Origin: Rhodoplanes serenus
GTDB lineage: Bacteria > Pseudomonadota > Alphaproteobacteria > Rhizobiales > Xanthobacteraceae
Direction of reading: 5' to 3'
Length of the DNA: 32,829 bases
Assembly (NCBI GenBank): GCA_945897515.1
Contig: CAMDFO010000052.1
Location: forward strand, 1-32,829
The translations under genes were made by a program, and so were the position numbers. Shown in pieces: positions 24,818 through 32,579 of the stretch (position 1 is the first letter of the stretch; the number at the start of each line of letters is the position of its first letter). Under the pieces are notes generated by a model. That model did not search any database. It was not told where the DNA came from and was given only the letters and a program-made list of their open reading frames with translations.

Positions 24818-25675
24818 ATGGCCGAGGACGCGGCCCATTCGTCGCCAATGCGGCGTTTCGACATGCGCGAGCTGTGGCGAGTCGCCCTGTGGGGGCTGGC
24901 AGCCGGCGGCACGATGACGCTTGCCGTATTCGTCAGCACATCCGACGCAGGCAACCAACGGCTTGAGCTGGCGCTCGCCAGCATTCGCGGCACCGCCGAA
25001 CCGGCAGGAACGCAGCTTGCCTCTAATGACGACGCCGAGACCCGTCGCCTGTTCGAAACGGTACAGAGGCTTACCACCGACCGCGAACGTCTGATGGCGC
25101 GCCTCAATGCGCTCGAGCGCAATTTCGACGACCTGACCGGCTCGATTGCGCGCAACTCCGAAAGGGCTTCCGGCGCGGATGCCGTGCCGCAATCCCGATC
25201 CGCAAGTCCATCGCCGGCGCTGGCTTGGCCCCCAGCACCGCTCCCGCTCGACCTGGCCCCGATCGCGACGGCGCCGGCGACGATCGCCAGCACGCCGTCC
25301 AACGCCTGGGGGAATGTCCCGGTGCCCCGGCCATCCCCGATGCCGCCGCAGACCCAAGCCGCGGCCGCTCCGGGCGCCGCGCCTGGACCCACCCCCGGCA
25401 AGCAGGAATACGGCATCGATCTGGGCGTCGCGCCCAACGCCGACGGCCTTCGCGCGCTTTGGGCCGCCGTCAAATCCCGGCACGAGTCCGCGCTCGAAGG
25501 GTTACGGCCGATCATGGTGGTTCGCGAGCGCGCACCGGGGAGCGTTGAGTTTCGGCTGGTTGCCGGTCCGCTTCCAACGGCAGCGGCGGCGGCGCGGCTT
25601 TGCGCCACGCTCGGCAGCGTCAGCGCGACCTGTCAGCCGGCCGTGTTCGAAGGCCAGCGGCTCGCGTTGCGTTGA
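24818..25675 (+). CDS. Membrane-anchored envelope protein with coiled coil and SPOR-like end
   Basis: The protein has 285 residues. A short cytoplasmic tail is followed by one transmembrane helix (LWRVALWGLAAGGTMTLAVF, about 19-38), a probable coiled coil (residues about 70-110, with ETRRLFETVQRLTTDRERL), a proline-alanine-rich linker, and a compact C-terminal domain from about 210. The last part, VEFRLVAGPLPTAAAAARLC...QPAVFEGQRLALR, looks like a SPOR-type peptidoglycan-binding fold, although I cannot confirm this by alignment. Location would be inner membrane with a periplasmic domain. Function is unknown; a role in cell wall or division is only an inference from architecture. The gene is divergent from glmU. 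Confidence 0.75.
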   Translation: MAEDAAHSSPMRRFDMRELWRVALWGLAAGGTMTLAVFVSTSDAGNQRLELALASIRGTAEPAGTQLASNDDAETRRLFETVQRLTTDRERLMARLNALERNFDDLTGSIARNSERASGADAVPQSRSASPSPALAWPPAPLPLDLAPIATAPATIASTPSNAWGNVPVPRPSPMPPQTQAAAAPGAAPGPTPGKQEYGIDLGVAPNADGLRALWAAVKSRHESALEGLRPIMVVRERAPGSVEFRLVAGPLPTAAAAARLCATLGSVSATCQPAVFEGQRLALR

Positions 25676-25696
25676 CGCACGCACCATATCCTGACC

Positions 25697-26077
25697 ATGA
25701 CGCGCCCGCTCTTTCTACCGTCGAAACGCCAGATGATCTGGCTTGCCGCGCTCGGCTTGGCCGCGCTCGGCTACGCGATCCATCTGCGCTATCAGGTGAT
25801 CGAACAGTCCTCGGTCGGGCTTGCGTGCGATACCAACTCTGCCAGTTGGCTTTGCACCAGCCGCCGGACCGCAATCGTGCTGTTCACGCCGACCGTGTTC
25901 GGCGGGGTCGCGCTGGGCGCGGCGCTGCTCAATCTGGTGCGGCCATCGTTCGTCCTGTGCGCAATTGCCCTGATCGCGGCCGGTTTCGGTCTGGTGCTTT
26001 ACAACGTGGCGCTGTCGGCGCTCGCGGTCGCGCTGCTGATCCTCAGCCTGGCGCGATCCGCGCCCGAGCCAGAGTAA
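25697..26077 (+). CDS. Small polytopic membrane protein of unknown function
   Basis: A 126-residue protein with about four hydrophobic segments (QMIWLAALGLAALGYAIHL; TAIVLFTPTVFGGVALGAALL; FVLCAIALIAAGFGLVLY; LSALAVALLILSLA). Between the first two lies a loop with two cysteines, ACDTNSASWLC, that could be redox active or form a disulfide. I do not recognise a named family. It follows the SPOR-like gene by 21 bases, so the two may be co-transcribed. Its last 35 bases overlap the 3' end of the convergent ndvC-like gene. The ATG has no strong ribosome site, but the hydrophobic profile and position support a real gene. Confidence 0.7.
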   Translation: MTRPLFLPSKRQMIWLAALGLAALGYAIHLRYQVIEQSSVGLACDTNSASWLCTSRRTAIVLFTPTVFGGVALGAALLNLVRPSFVLCAIALIAAGFGLVLYNVALSALAVALLILSLARSAPEPE

Positions 26078-27650
26078 GCGCGAGCAGCGCAACCGCCGCG
26101 CAGAACCAGAGCGACTGCCAGTTCGCGATGGTCTCGTTCCAACCGATATAGATCGCGCACAACGCCAGCACGCCGGCCGCGACGGCCTCGGCGGCCGGAC
26201 GAATTCCGGCTTGCGGCGGAGCAGCGAAGGCGACCAGCGCAAACGGCACCACCGCGGCGGTCAGCGGCGCGAACGGGAAGTCCAGATACCGCGGATTGAA
26301 AGCGAGCCCGAGCGCGGCCTGCATCGCGAGCACCATGAGCGCGATCAGCAGAAGGCCGAGCGTTCGCGCAAGCGGCTGGCGCACGCGGATATCCGCGGGT
26401 CCGATCAATGCGGCAAAGCCCGGCGGCGATACCCGCATCGCCAACGCCGCCGCCCCCGCCATCGGTGCGGCGAACGCAATCGCGGCGAATGCCAGCGAAC
26501 GCAGCCAGCCGCCGAGACCGAGGCTTTCGATCGGAATCGCCTCGACGGTCCACCCCAGCAAGACGCCGGCGACTGCCGCGTTCACCGCGATGGCGATCCA
26601 GATCCGGCCATCCGGTTCGGGACTGCCCGCGCGACGGCGCGCACTATATGCGATAGCGAACATCAGGCCCGCAAACAACACGCCGCCCGCGGCCTGCCAG
26701 CGCCAATGCGGATGGTTCGAGACCGGCTCGCCCCAGACAAATTTCTGCTGGCGGGGCGGATCGCTGATCAGCCCCCAATGGCCTCCGACGGTACCCTCCT
26801 GGGTGCGTTTCCACGGCTGGTCGAACGCCTCGATCAGATTGACGCGAAAATTGTCGCGCTTGGCGCGCGCCAGAACGTCATGGACGACGCGGGCCTGATC
26901 GGCGGGTGACGGCAAGGCGCCCTCGCGCATGCGGCCGGCGCTCGGCCAACCCACTTCGCCGATCACGATCTCCTTGCCGGAAAACGCGCCGGCCACCCGC
27001 TGGCGGATCGATGCCACGTGGTTTGACGCCTCGATCGCAGCGATCGGATGGTCCTCCCAATACGGCAGGATGTGAACGGTGACGAAGTCGGCCGCGTTCG
27101 CCAGTTCGCGATGCCGCACCCAGAATTCCCATACGTCCGCATAGGTCACCGGCATCGGCACCTGCGCCTTCACGCCGCGCAGCAGCTCTCCGAGCGCGCT
27201 AGGGGAAATCTCACCGCGCAGCAGCGCCTCGTTGCCGACGATCACGGCGCTAACCACGTCGGGAAACCGCTTCGCCAGCGCGACGCCGGTGTCGATCTGA
27301 TATTTGGTGCGATCGGCATGGCCCGACACCCAGAGCCCCAACAGCACCTTGAGGCCATGCTTGCGCGCAATCTCCGGGACGTTCTCAAGACCGAAATCGA
27401 CCGAATAGGTCCGCACGCAATCGGTCAGCTTGGCGAGCAGCGCGAGGTCTTGGTCGATCTGCCAGGGCTCGATTTTGGTCGACAGATCGAGCGGGCTTTG
27501 CTGCCCGCGGAACGGCGCATAAGAAATGCAATAGAGCTTCTCGCCCGGGCCGAGCGGTGAGCCCGGCATCGGCACCGCCGCTCCGAGCCACCACCACGCG
27601 CCCACGATCGTCAGGGCGCAGACCGTGAACAAACTGACAGCTTTCTGCAT
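26043..27650 (-). CDS. ndvC: NdvC-like beta-(1,6)-glucan synthase with GH17 domain
   Basis: The protein has 535 residues. After an N-terminal membrane anchor (MQKAVSLFTVCALTIVGAW) comes a glycoside hydrolase family 17-like domain (about 45-320) starting YCISYAPFRGQQ. Both catalytic glutamates are present: E141 in IVGNEALLRGE (acid/base) and E232 in IGEVGWPSAG (nucleophile). The C-terminal part, from about 340, has roughly eight transmembrane segments. In Bradyrhizobium japonicum, ndvC is needed for the beta-1,6 linkages of cyclic glucans, and GH17 domains of proteobacteria can act as transglycosylases; that role is assumed here. ATG 27650 is chosen; a TTG 24 bases earlier is less likely. The neighbours, ndvD- and ndvB-like genes, are divergent, in the same order as in Bradyrhizobium. 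Confidence 0.85.
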   Translation of the reverse strand: MQKAVSLFTVCALTIVGAWWWLGAAVPMPGSPLGPGEKLYCISYAPFRGQQSPLDLSTKIEPWQIDQDLALLAKLTDCVRTYSVDFGLENVPEIARKHGLKVLLGLWVSGHADRTKYQIDTGVALAKRFPDVVSAVIVGNEALLRGEISPSALGELLRGVKAQVPMPVTYADVWEFWVRHRELANAADFVTVHILPYWEDHPIAAIEASNHVASIRQRVAGAFSGKEIVIGEVGWPSAGRMREGALPSPADQARVVHDVLARAKRDNFRVNLIEAFDQPWKRTQEGTVGGHWGLISDPPRQQKFVWGEPVSNHPHWRWQAAGGVLFAGLMFAIAYSARRRAGSPEPDGRIWIAIAVNAAVAGVLLGWTVEAIPIESLGLGGWLRSLAFAAIAFAAPMAGAAALAMRVSPPGFAALIGPADIRVRQPLARTLGLLLIALMVLAMQAALGLAFNPRYLDFPFAPLTAAVVPFALVAFAAPPQAGIRPAAEAVAAGVLALCAIYIGWNETIANWQSLWFCAAVALLALTLARARIAPG

Positions 27651-27790
27651 CGACAATTCGACTCGCAACGACAAGGCGGGTGCGGCACTTTAAGCACGAT
27701 CGCTGCCACCGCTGGACAAGCGCCGTGCTGGTTCGGCAATCTTAAGCCAAATCGGGTCGGGGTGGCCCACGCCGCAATAACGACCTAATC

Positions 27791-27800
27791 GGTGTACACC
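27791..27800. promoter_or_regulatory. Perfect palindrome in the ndvC-ndvD divergent region
   Basis: GGTGTACACC is a perfect 10-base palindrome 52 bases upstream of the ndvD-like start and about 140 bases upstream of ndvC. It could be an operator for the glucan genes, but short palindromes occur by chance and no second copy is seen in the window. Confidence 0.25.
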
Positions 27801-27851
27801 TAACGATGCGATCGGTCGCGACATTCGCGGCCCAACATAACCGGCGCGGCC

Positions 27852-28337
27852 ATGTCATTGCTCTCGCGTGTTCTGTGCGTTTCATTCTGCGCGGCGGCGT
27901 TAACCGTGCCGCTCGCAGCATCCGGCCAGGGCTCCGATCCCAAGGCCGGCGACAAGCCCGCCCAGGCCGCCCCCACGACCGACGCCGCCAAGGACGGACA
28001 GCGCAAGAGCGACGAGTTCGCGGAGGCCACAAAGGCCATTAACGGGCCGGCCGGCAATCCGGAGTGCGTCTGGCTGGGCCGCCGCGTCGTCGGCCTGCTC
28101 TGGCGCGACGACCTCGACACCGCTTTCCGGCACCTCGACCTGTACGACCGGTTCGGATGTCCGGGACCGCATATTCAGGCAACGTTCAGGTGCGTGGTGC
28201 GACAAGGCGCCATCGATCCAAAGGCGCCGGAGAGTCTCAGCGCGCGGGTGCATACGTGTTGGCTGAATCCGGCGGTGCCGGCGCCACCCACTGCCTCCGC
28301 AGCAAATCCGGCGCCCACGGGAACCACACCACGATAA
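27852..28337 (+). CDS. ndvD: NdvD-like beta-(1,3),(1,6)-glucan biosynthesis protein
   Basis: A 161-residue protein with an N-terminal signal peptide or anchor (MSLLSRVLCVSFCAAALTVP), a charged low-complexity segment (about 25-60), and a conserved core ECVWLGRRVVGLLWRDDLD, TAFRHLDLYDRFGCPGPH and RCVVRQGAIDPKAPESL. Four cysteines lie in the core (CVWLG, GCPG, RCVV, TCWL), fitting two disulfides in the periplasm. Its position between divergent ndvC- and ndvB-like genes is that described for ndvD of Bradyrhizobium japonicum, which is essential for cyclic glucan synthesis. That protein is reported as larger (about 26 kDa, one membrane segment), so orthology is inferred from position and architecture. 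A proline-alanine tail closes the protein. Confidence 0.7.
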   Translation: MSLLSRVLCVSFCAAALTVPLAASGQGSDPKAGDKPAQAAPTTDAAKDGQRKSDEFAEATKAINGPAGNPECVWLGRRVVGLLWRDDLDTAFRHLDLYDRFGCPGPHIQATFRCVVRQGAIDPKAPESLSARVHTCWLNPAVPAPPTASAANPAPTGTTPR

Positions 28338-28410
28338 GCGCGTTGCACGATTTGGGCGCCAATGCGCTCAAACATGCCCGGATTTCTTGTCTAATGATCG
28401 CCGCCCACAT

Positions 28411-31152
28411 ATGCTGCGTCGCAGTAGATTTCTGCCCAGGGGAAGGGCTGAAATCACCGAGTCTCTGCCCCGTTCGGTTGCTTTGATGCGCTTTGTCGCT
28501 GTCGTCGGCGTACTTGTTGCGTGTGTACACGCCGGCATCTGGGCCCTGACGCAACACCAGGTCTCTGCCCCGGAGTTCAGGGGGCAGCTCGCTAGCGTTT
28601 CCTACGCACCGTTCGACGGCTCCGCCCATCCCGACAGCGGCACCCGGACGACGACCGCGCAAATTCGCGCCGACCTCAAGGTCATTTCCCCGACCACGCG
28701 GACGGTCCGCACCTATTCGTCGACCGGCGGTTCGGAGCTCGTGCCGGCAGTCGCCGACGAGTTCGGCCTGCGCACTTCGGTCGGCGCCTGGATCGACAAG
28801 GACGTGCGGCGCAACGAACGAGAAATTCGATCTGTCATCGATCTCTCGCGCCGGCATCGCAACATCGACAGCATCGTGGTCGGCAACGAGACCATCTTCC
28901 GCGGTGAGCAGACGGTCGACGAGCTCATCAAGAAAATTCAGCGCGTCAAGCGCGAGACCTCCATTCCGGTCACCACCGGTGAAATCTGGCATGCCTGGAT
29001 CGAGCATCCGGAGCTGGCGTCAGCGGTCGACTTCATCGCCGCACACGTGCTGCCCTATTGGGAAGGCCATTCCGAGAAGGTCGCGGTCGACCAGGCGATC
29101 CGCATTTATAACCAGTTGCGCGCGGCCTATCCGGGCAAGCGCATCGTCATCGCCGAATTCGGCTGGCCGAGCGCCGGCTACAACCGGCGCGACGCCTATC
29201 CGGGCCAGATGGCGCAGGCCCAGGTGCTGCGCGATTTCGTCAGCCGCGCCGAGGCCATGGGCATCGAGTACAACATCATCGAAGCCTACGATCAGCCGTG
29301 GAAGACCTTCGAAGGCGGCGTCGGCCCCTACTGGGGAATGTACGACACCGCGCGTCAGGCGAAATTCTCCTGGACCGGTCCGATCACGGATCCAGATCAT
29401 TGGAAGCTCGCCGGGATCGCCTTGCTGATCGGCGTGCTGCTGTCGCTGCCGGTGCTGGTGCTGGTGACCGCCACCGTCGGCCAGGCTGCGCTGCTGACCG
29501 CGTCCGCGCATGTCGTCGGCGCATGGTTCGCCTATGTCTTTGCATTCTGGAACGGGCACTACTTCGTCCCCGGGGCGGCATTTGCGTTCGCGCTCGGCCT
29601 CATCCTGCTGGTGCCGCTGATCCTGATCGCGCTGGCGCGCGTGGAGGAGATTGCGGCGGTGGCGTTCGGCCGCGGTCCGCGCCGGTTGATTGCGCCGCCT
29701 CCGCTCGTCGTCTCGCCGTCGCTCGTGCCCGATGCGCCGATCCTGCCGAAAGTGTCGATCCATATCCCGGCTCACATGGAGCCGCCGGAAATGGTCAACG
29801 CAACGCTCGATGCGATCGCGCGCCTCGACTACGCGAACTTCGAGTGCATCGTCATCATCAACAACACGCCCGACGCCGCGCTGTGGCGGCCGGTCGAGGA
29901 GCATTGCCGCGCGCTCGGCGAGCGCTTCAAGTTCGTCCGCGAGGAGAATCTCAAGGGTTACAAGGCCGGTGCGCTGCGGCTCGCGCTCAACTACACCGCG
30001 GCCGACGCCGAGATCATCGGCGTCCTCGACGCCGACTATGTCGTACACTCCGATTGGCTCAAGGACCTGATGCCGCTGTTTGCCGACGCCAAGGTCGGCT
30101 TGGTGCAGGCGCCGCAGGATCACCGCGACGGCGAGCGCAGCGTGATGCATCACGCCATGAACGGCGAATATGCCGGCTTCTTCGACATCGGCATGGTGCA
30201 GCGGAACGAGGCCAACGCCATCATCGTGCACGGCACCATGTGCCTGATCCGGCGGGCGGCGCTGGACGCGGCCGGCGGCTGGTCGAGCGATACGATCTGC
30301 GAGGACACCGATCTCGGCCTGAGTATCCTGGAGCTCGGCTGGCTCGCGCATTACACCAACCGGCGCTACGGCCACGGCCTGCTGCCGGACAGCTTCCTGG
30401 CCTACAAGCGCCAGCGTCACCGCTGGGCCTACGGCGGCTTCCAGATCGTGAAGAAGCACTGGAGGCGTTTCCTGCCCGGCGCGAGCCTGCTGGCCCGCGA
30501 GCAGAAGCGCGAGTTTGCGCTCGGCTGGCTCAACTGGCTGGGCGCCGAAAGCCTCGGCGTGCTGGTGGCGCTGCTCAACCTCGCCTGGGTGCCGTTCGTC
30601 GCCGTCCTCGGCATTGCAATCCCCGACAAGGTGCTGACCTTACCGATTCTCGCGGCCTTCGTCGTGTCGATCGCTCATTTCGTCGCGCTCTATCGTTTGC
30701 GCGTCGCGATCCCGAAGCGCCAGATGCTGGGCGCGGTGTTCGCGGCGATGTCGACGCAATGGACGGTGGCGCGCGCCGTCGGCTTCGGCCTGGTCAAGGA
30801 GCACCTGCCGTTCGTGCGCACCGCCAAGGGCGGCACCACCCTTCGCGGCCCGGATTTCCCGGCGTTCTGGGAAGCCGTGCTCGCAGGCCTGCTGATCGCA
30901 AGCGCGGTGTTTCTGCACGCCACCAACTGGGAGCGCGTGCGCGAGATCGACCTGTTCGCGCTGGTGCTGACGGTGCAGTCGCTGCCATTCCTGGCCGCGG
31001 TTGCGCTGGCCGCGCTCGAAGGTTCGCGAGTCAACGATTTCGCGACATGGCGCGTGCTGCAGGGCCGGTTTGCCGGCGCCCAGTTGCGTCACCCCGTCAT
31101 CGCGGAAGCGCCGGTGCCGCCGACGGACAAGCGCATCGAGCCGGTACAGTAG
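28411..31152 (+). CDS. ndvB: NdvB-like beta-(1,3)-glucan synthase: GH17 domain fused to GT2 glycosyltransferase
   Basis: This 913-residue inner-membrane protein starts with a membrane anchor (residues 26-45) and a periplasmic GH17-like domain (about 55-310) with E160 in VVGNETIFRGE and E249 in IAEFGWPSAG. Transmembrane segments follow, then a cytoplasmic GT2 domain (about 435-690) with VSIHIPAHMEPPEM, D540-A-D542 (the DxD for UDP-sugar and metal), E631-D632 in CEDTDLG, and QRHRW at 668-672, the QxxRW of processive synthases. More membrane segments close the protein. It likely polymerises UDP-glucose into beta-1,3-glucan and exports it, with the GH17 domain remodelling or cyclising the chain. 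ATG 28411 is favoured over a TTG 24 bases upstream; no strong ribosome site is seen at either. It follows ndvD by 73 bases. Confidence 0.9.
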   Translation: MLRRSRFLPRGRAEITESLPRSVALMRFVAVVGVLVACVHAGIWALTQHQVSAPEFRGQLASVSYAPFDGSAHPDSGTRTTTAQIRADLKVISPTTRTVRTYSSTGGSELVPAVADEFGLRTSVGAWIDKDVRRNEREIRSVIDLSRRHRNIDSIVVGNETIFRGEQTVDELIKKIQRVKRETSIPVTTGEIWHAWIEHPELASAVDFIAAHVLPYWEGHSEKVAVDQAIRIYNQLRAAYPGKRIVIAEFGWPSAGYNRRDAYPGQMAQAQVLRDFVSRAEAMGIEYNIIEAYDQPWKTFEGGVGPYWGMYDTARQAKFSWTGPITDPDHWKLAGIALLIGVLLSLPVLVLVTATVGQAALLTASAHVVGAWFAYVFAFWNGHYFVPGAAFAFALGLILLVPLILIALARVEEIAAVAFGRGPRRLIAPPPLVVSPSLVPDAPILPKVSIHIPAHMEPPEMVNATLDAIARLDYANFECIVIINNTPDAALWRPVEEHCRALGERFKFVREENLKGYKAGALRLALNYTAADAEIIGVLDADYVVHSDWLKDLMPLFADAKVGLVQAPQDHRDGERSVMHHAMNGEYAGFFDIGMVQRNEANAIIVHGTMCLIRRAALDAAGGWSSDTICEDTDLGLSILELGWLAHYTNRRYGHGLLPDSFLAYKRQRHRWAYGGFQIVKKHWRRFLPGASLLAREQKREFALGWLNWLGAESLGVLVALLNLAWVPFVAVLGIAIPDKVLTLPILAAFVVSIAHFVALYRLRVAIPKRQMLGAVFAAMSTQWTVARAVGFGLVKEHLPFVRTAKGGTTLRGPDFPAFWEAVLAGLLIASAVFLHATNWERVREIDLFALVLTVQSLPFLAAVALAALEGSRVNDFATWRVLQGRFAGAQLRHPVIAEAPVPPTDKRIEPVQ

Positions 31153-31167
31153 CGCGCGTCCGGACGA

Positions 31168-32334
31168 TCATCCCGGCAGCGCGGTCTCCACGAGCCGCAC
31201 CCAGTACGATGTGCCGACCGGGATCACCTCGTCGTTGAAATTGTAGGCCGGGTGATGCAGGCCCGCGCTGTCGCCGTTGCCGATGAAGATGAATGCGCCG
31301 GGCCGCGCCTCCAGCATGAATGAAAAGTCCTCCGCGCCCATGACCGGCGGCGCAGCAACGTCGACCCGTTCGCCTCCCGCCACTTCGGACGCCACCGACG
31401 CGGCGAACGCGGTCTGGCGCTCGTGGTTCCGGGTCACCGGATAATCGCGCTTGTAGACCAGCTTGGCTTTCGCGCCGTAGAGTTTGGCCGTACCCTCCAC
31501 CACCTCGTGCAGCCGCTTCTCAAGCGTGTCGCGCACATGCGGGGTCAGGCTGCGCGCCGTGCCGGAGAGCCGCGCGGTCTGCGGAATGATGTTGTCTGCG
31601 GTGCCGGCGTGGAACTGGGTGATCGAAACCACCGCCGATTCCAGCGGATCGACGTTGCGCGAAACGATCGACTGGATCTGATTGATGATCTGCGCGCCGA
31701 CCAGAACCGTGTCGATCGAAACATGCGGCCGCGCCGCGTGTCCGCCGACGCCCTCGATGTCGATATACAGCCGGTCGGCTGCCGCCATCATCGGGCCGGG
31801 CCGGATTGCGAACTCGCCAATCGGAAGGCCGGGATAATTGTGCATCCCGTACACCTCTTCGATCTTGAAGCGATCCATCATGCCGTCGTTGACCATCTCC
31901 CGGCCGCCGCCACCACCCTCTTCGGCCGGCTGGAAGATCACCACCGCGGTGCCGTCGAAGTTGCGGGTCTCGGCCAGGTATTTTGCGGCGCCCAGCAGCA
32001 TCGCGGTGTGACCGTCGTGCCCGCAGGCGTGCATCTTGCCGGGCACCGTCGACTGATACGGCAGGCCGGTCGCCTCGGTGATCGGCAGCGCATCCATGTC
32101 GGCGCGCAGCCCGATGGTGCGGGTTCCGGAGCCCTTGCGGCCCCGGATCACGCCCACCACGCCGGTGCGGCCGATGCCGGTGGCCACCTCGTCGCAGCCG
32201 AATGCCTTGAGCTTTTCCGCCACGCTCGCGGCGGTCCGGTGCACGTCGAACATCAATTCGGGATGGGCGTGGATGTCCTGCCGCCAGGCCGCGATCTCGG
32301 GCTGCAGGGCGGCGATGCGGTTGACGATCGGCAT
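31168..32334 (-). CDS. M20 family amidohydrolase (hippurate / N-acyl-amino-acid hydrolase type)
   Basis: A 388-residue M20D metallo-amidohydrolase releasing amino acids from N-acyl or N-aroyl conjugates. The metal-binding motif is HACGHDGH (C104, H106), followed by the catalytic-base region FQPAEEGGGGG, GMHNYPGLPIGEF, the lid/dimerisation domain with GVGGHAARPH, and a late HHPAYNFNDEVIPVG carrying a further histidine ligand. There is no signal peptide, so it is probably cytoplasmic. The start at 32334 has AGGAG seven bases upstream; a longer open frame reaches into non-coding sequence. The substrate could be hippurate, an auxin conjugate or an N-acyl amino acid. It is convergent with ndvB, 15 bases apart, and shows no functional link to it. 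Confidence 0.9.
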   Translation of the reverse strand: MPIVNRIAALQPEIAAWRQDIHAHPELMFDVHRTAASVAEKLKAFGCDEVATGIGRTGVVGVIRGRKGSGTRTIGLRADMDALPITEATGLPYQSTVPGKMHACGHDGHTAMLLGAAKYLAETRNFDGTAVVIFQPAEEGGGGGREMVNDGMMDRFKIEEVYGMHNYPGLPIGEFAIRPGPMMAAADRLYIDIEGVGGHAARPHVSIDTVLVGAQIINQIQSIVSRNVDPLESAVVSITQFHAGTADNIIPQTARLSGTARSLTPHVRDTLEKRLHEVVEGTAKLYGAKAKLVYKRDYPVTRNHERQTAFAASVASEVAGGERVDVAAPPVMGAEDFSFMLEARPGAFIFIGNGDSAGLHHPAYNFNDEVIPVGTSYWVRLVETALPG

Positions 32335-32462
32335 CAAATGGCTCCTAGAACGCGCCGACAGCGCGCGTGGCAGGTCATCCTGGTCTGGATGGCCTAGCAA
32401 ACCGGAGCCGCCTCGCGCGGTCAACAGGCGCGCGGCGTTTCGGCCGCCGGCCAATTTGGTGC

Positions 32463-32491
32463 TTGGAAAGCGGGGGCCGGTGGCCTAGATG
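32463..32491 (+). promoter_or_regulatory. Probable promoter of tRNA-Lys
   Basis: TTGGAA (32463-32468) and TAGATG (32486-32491) are separated by exactly 17 bases and would start transcription near 32498, a few bases before the tRNA at 32503. This is the usual arrangement of a sigma-70 promoter for a monocistronic tRNA. Confidence 0.5.
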
Positions 32492-32502
32492 TGCCCCTTG
32501 GA

Positions 32503-32579
32503 GAGCCCGTAGCTCAGCCGGCTAGAGCACGTGACTTTTAATCACGGGGTCCTGGGTTCGAGTCCCAGCGGGCTCACCA
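32503..32579 (+). tRNA. tRNA-Lys, anticodon TTT
   Basis: A full cloverleaf can be drawn: acceptor arms GAGCCCG and CGGGCTC, D-arm GCTC with GAGC, anticodon stem CGTGA and TCACG around the loop CTTTTAA, T-arm CTGGG and CCCAG around TTCGAGT, discriminator A and an encoded CCA end. The anticodon TTT reads AAA and AAG lysine codons. The 3' ends of tRNA genes are preferred integration sites, which matters for the sequence just downstream. Confidence 0.97.
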
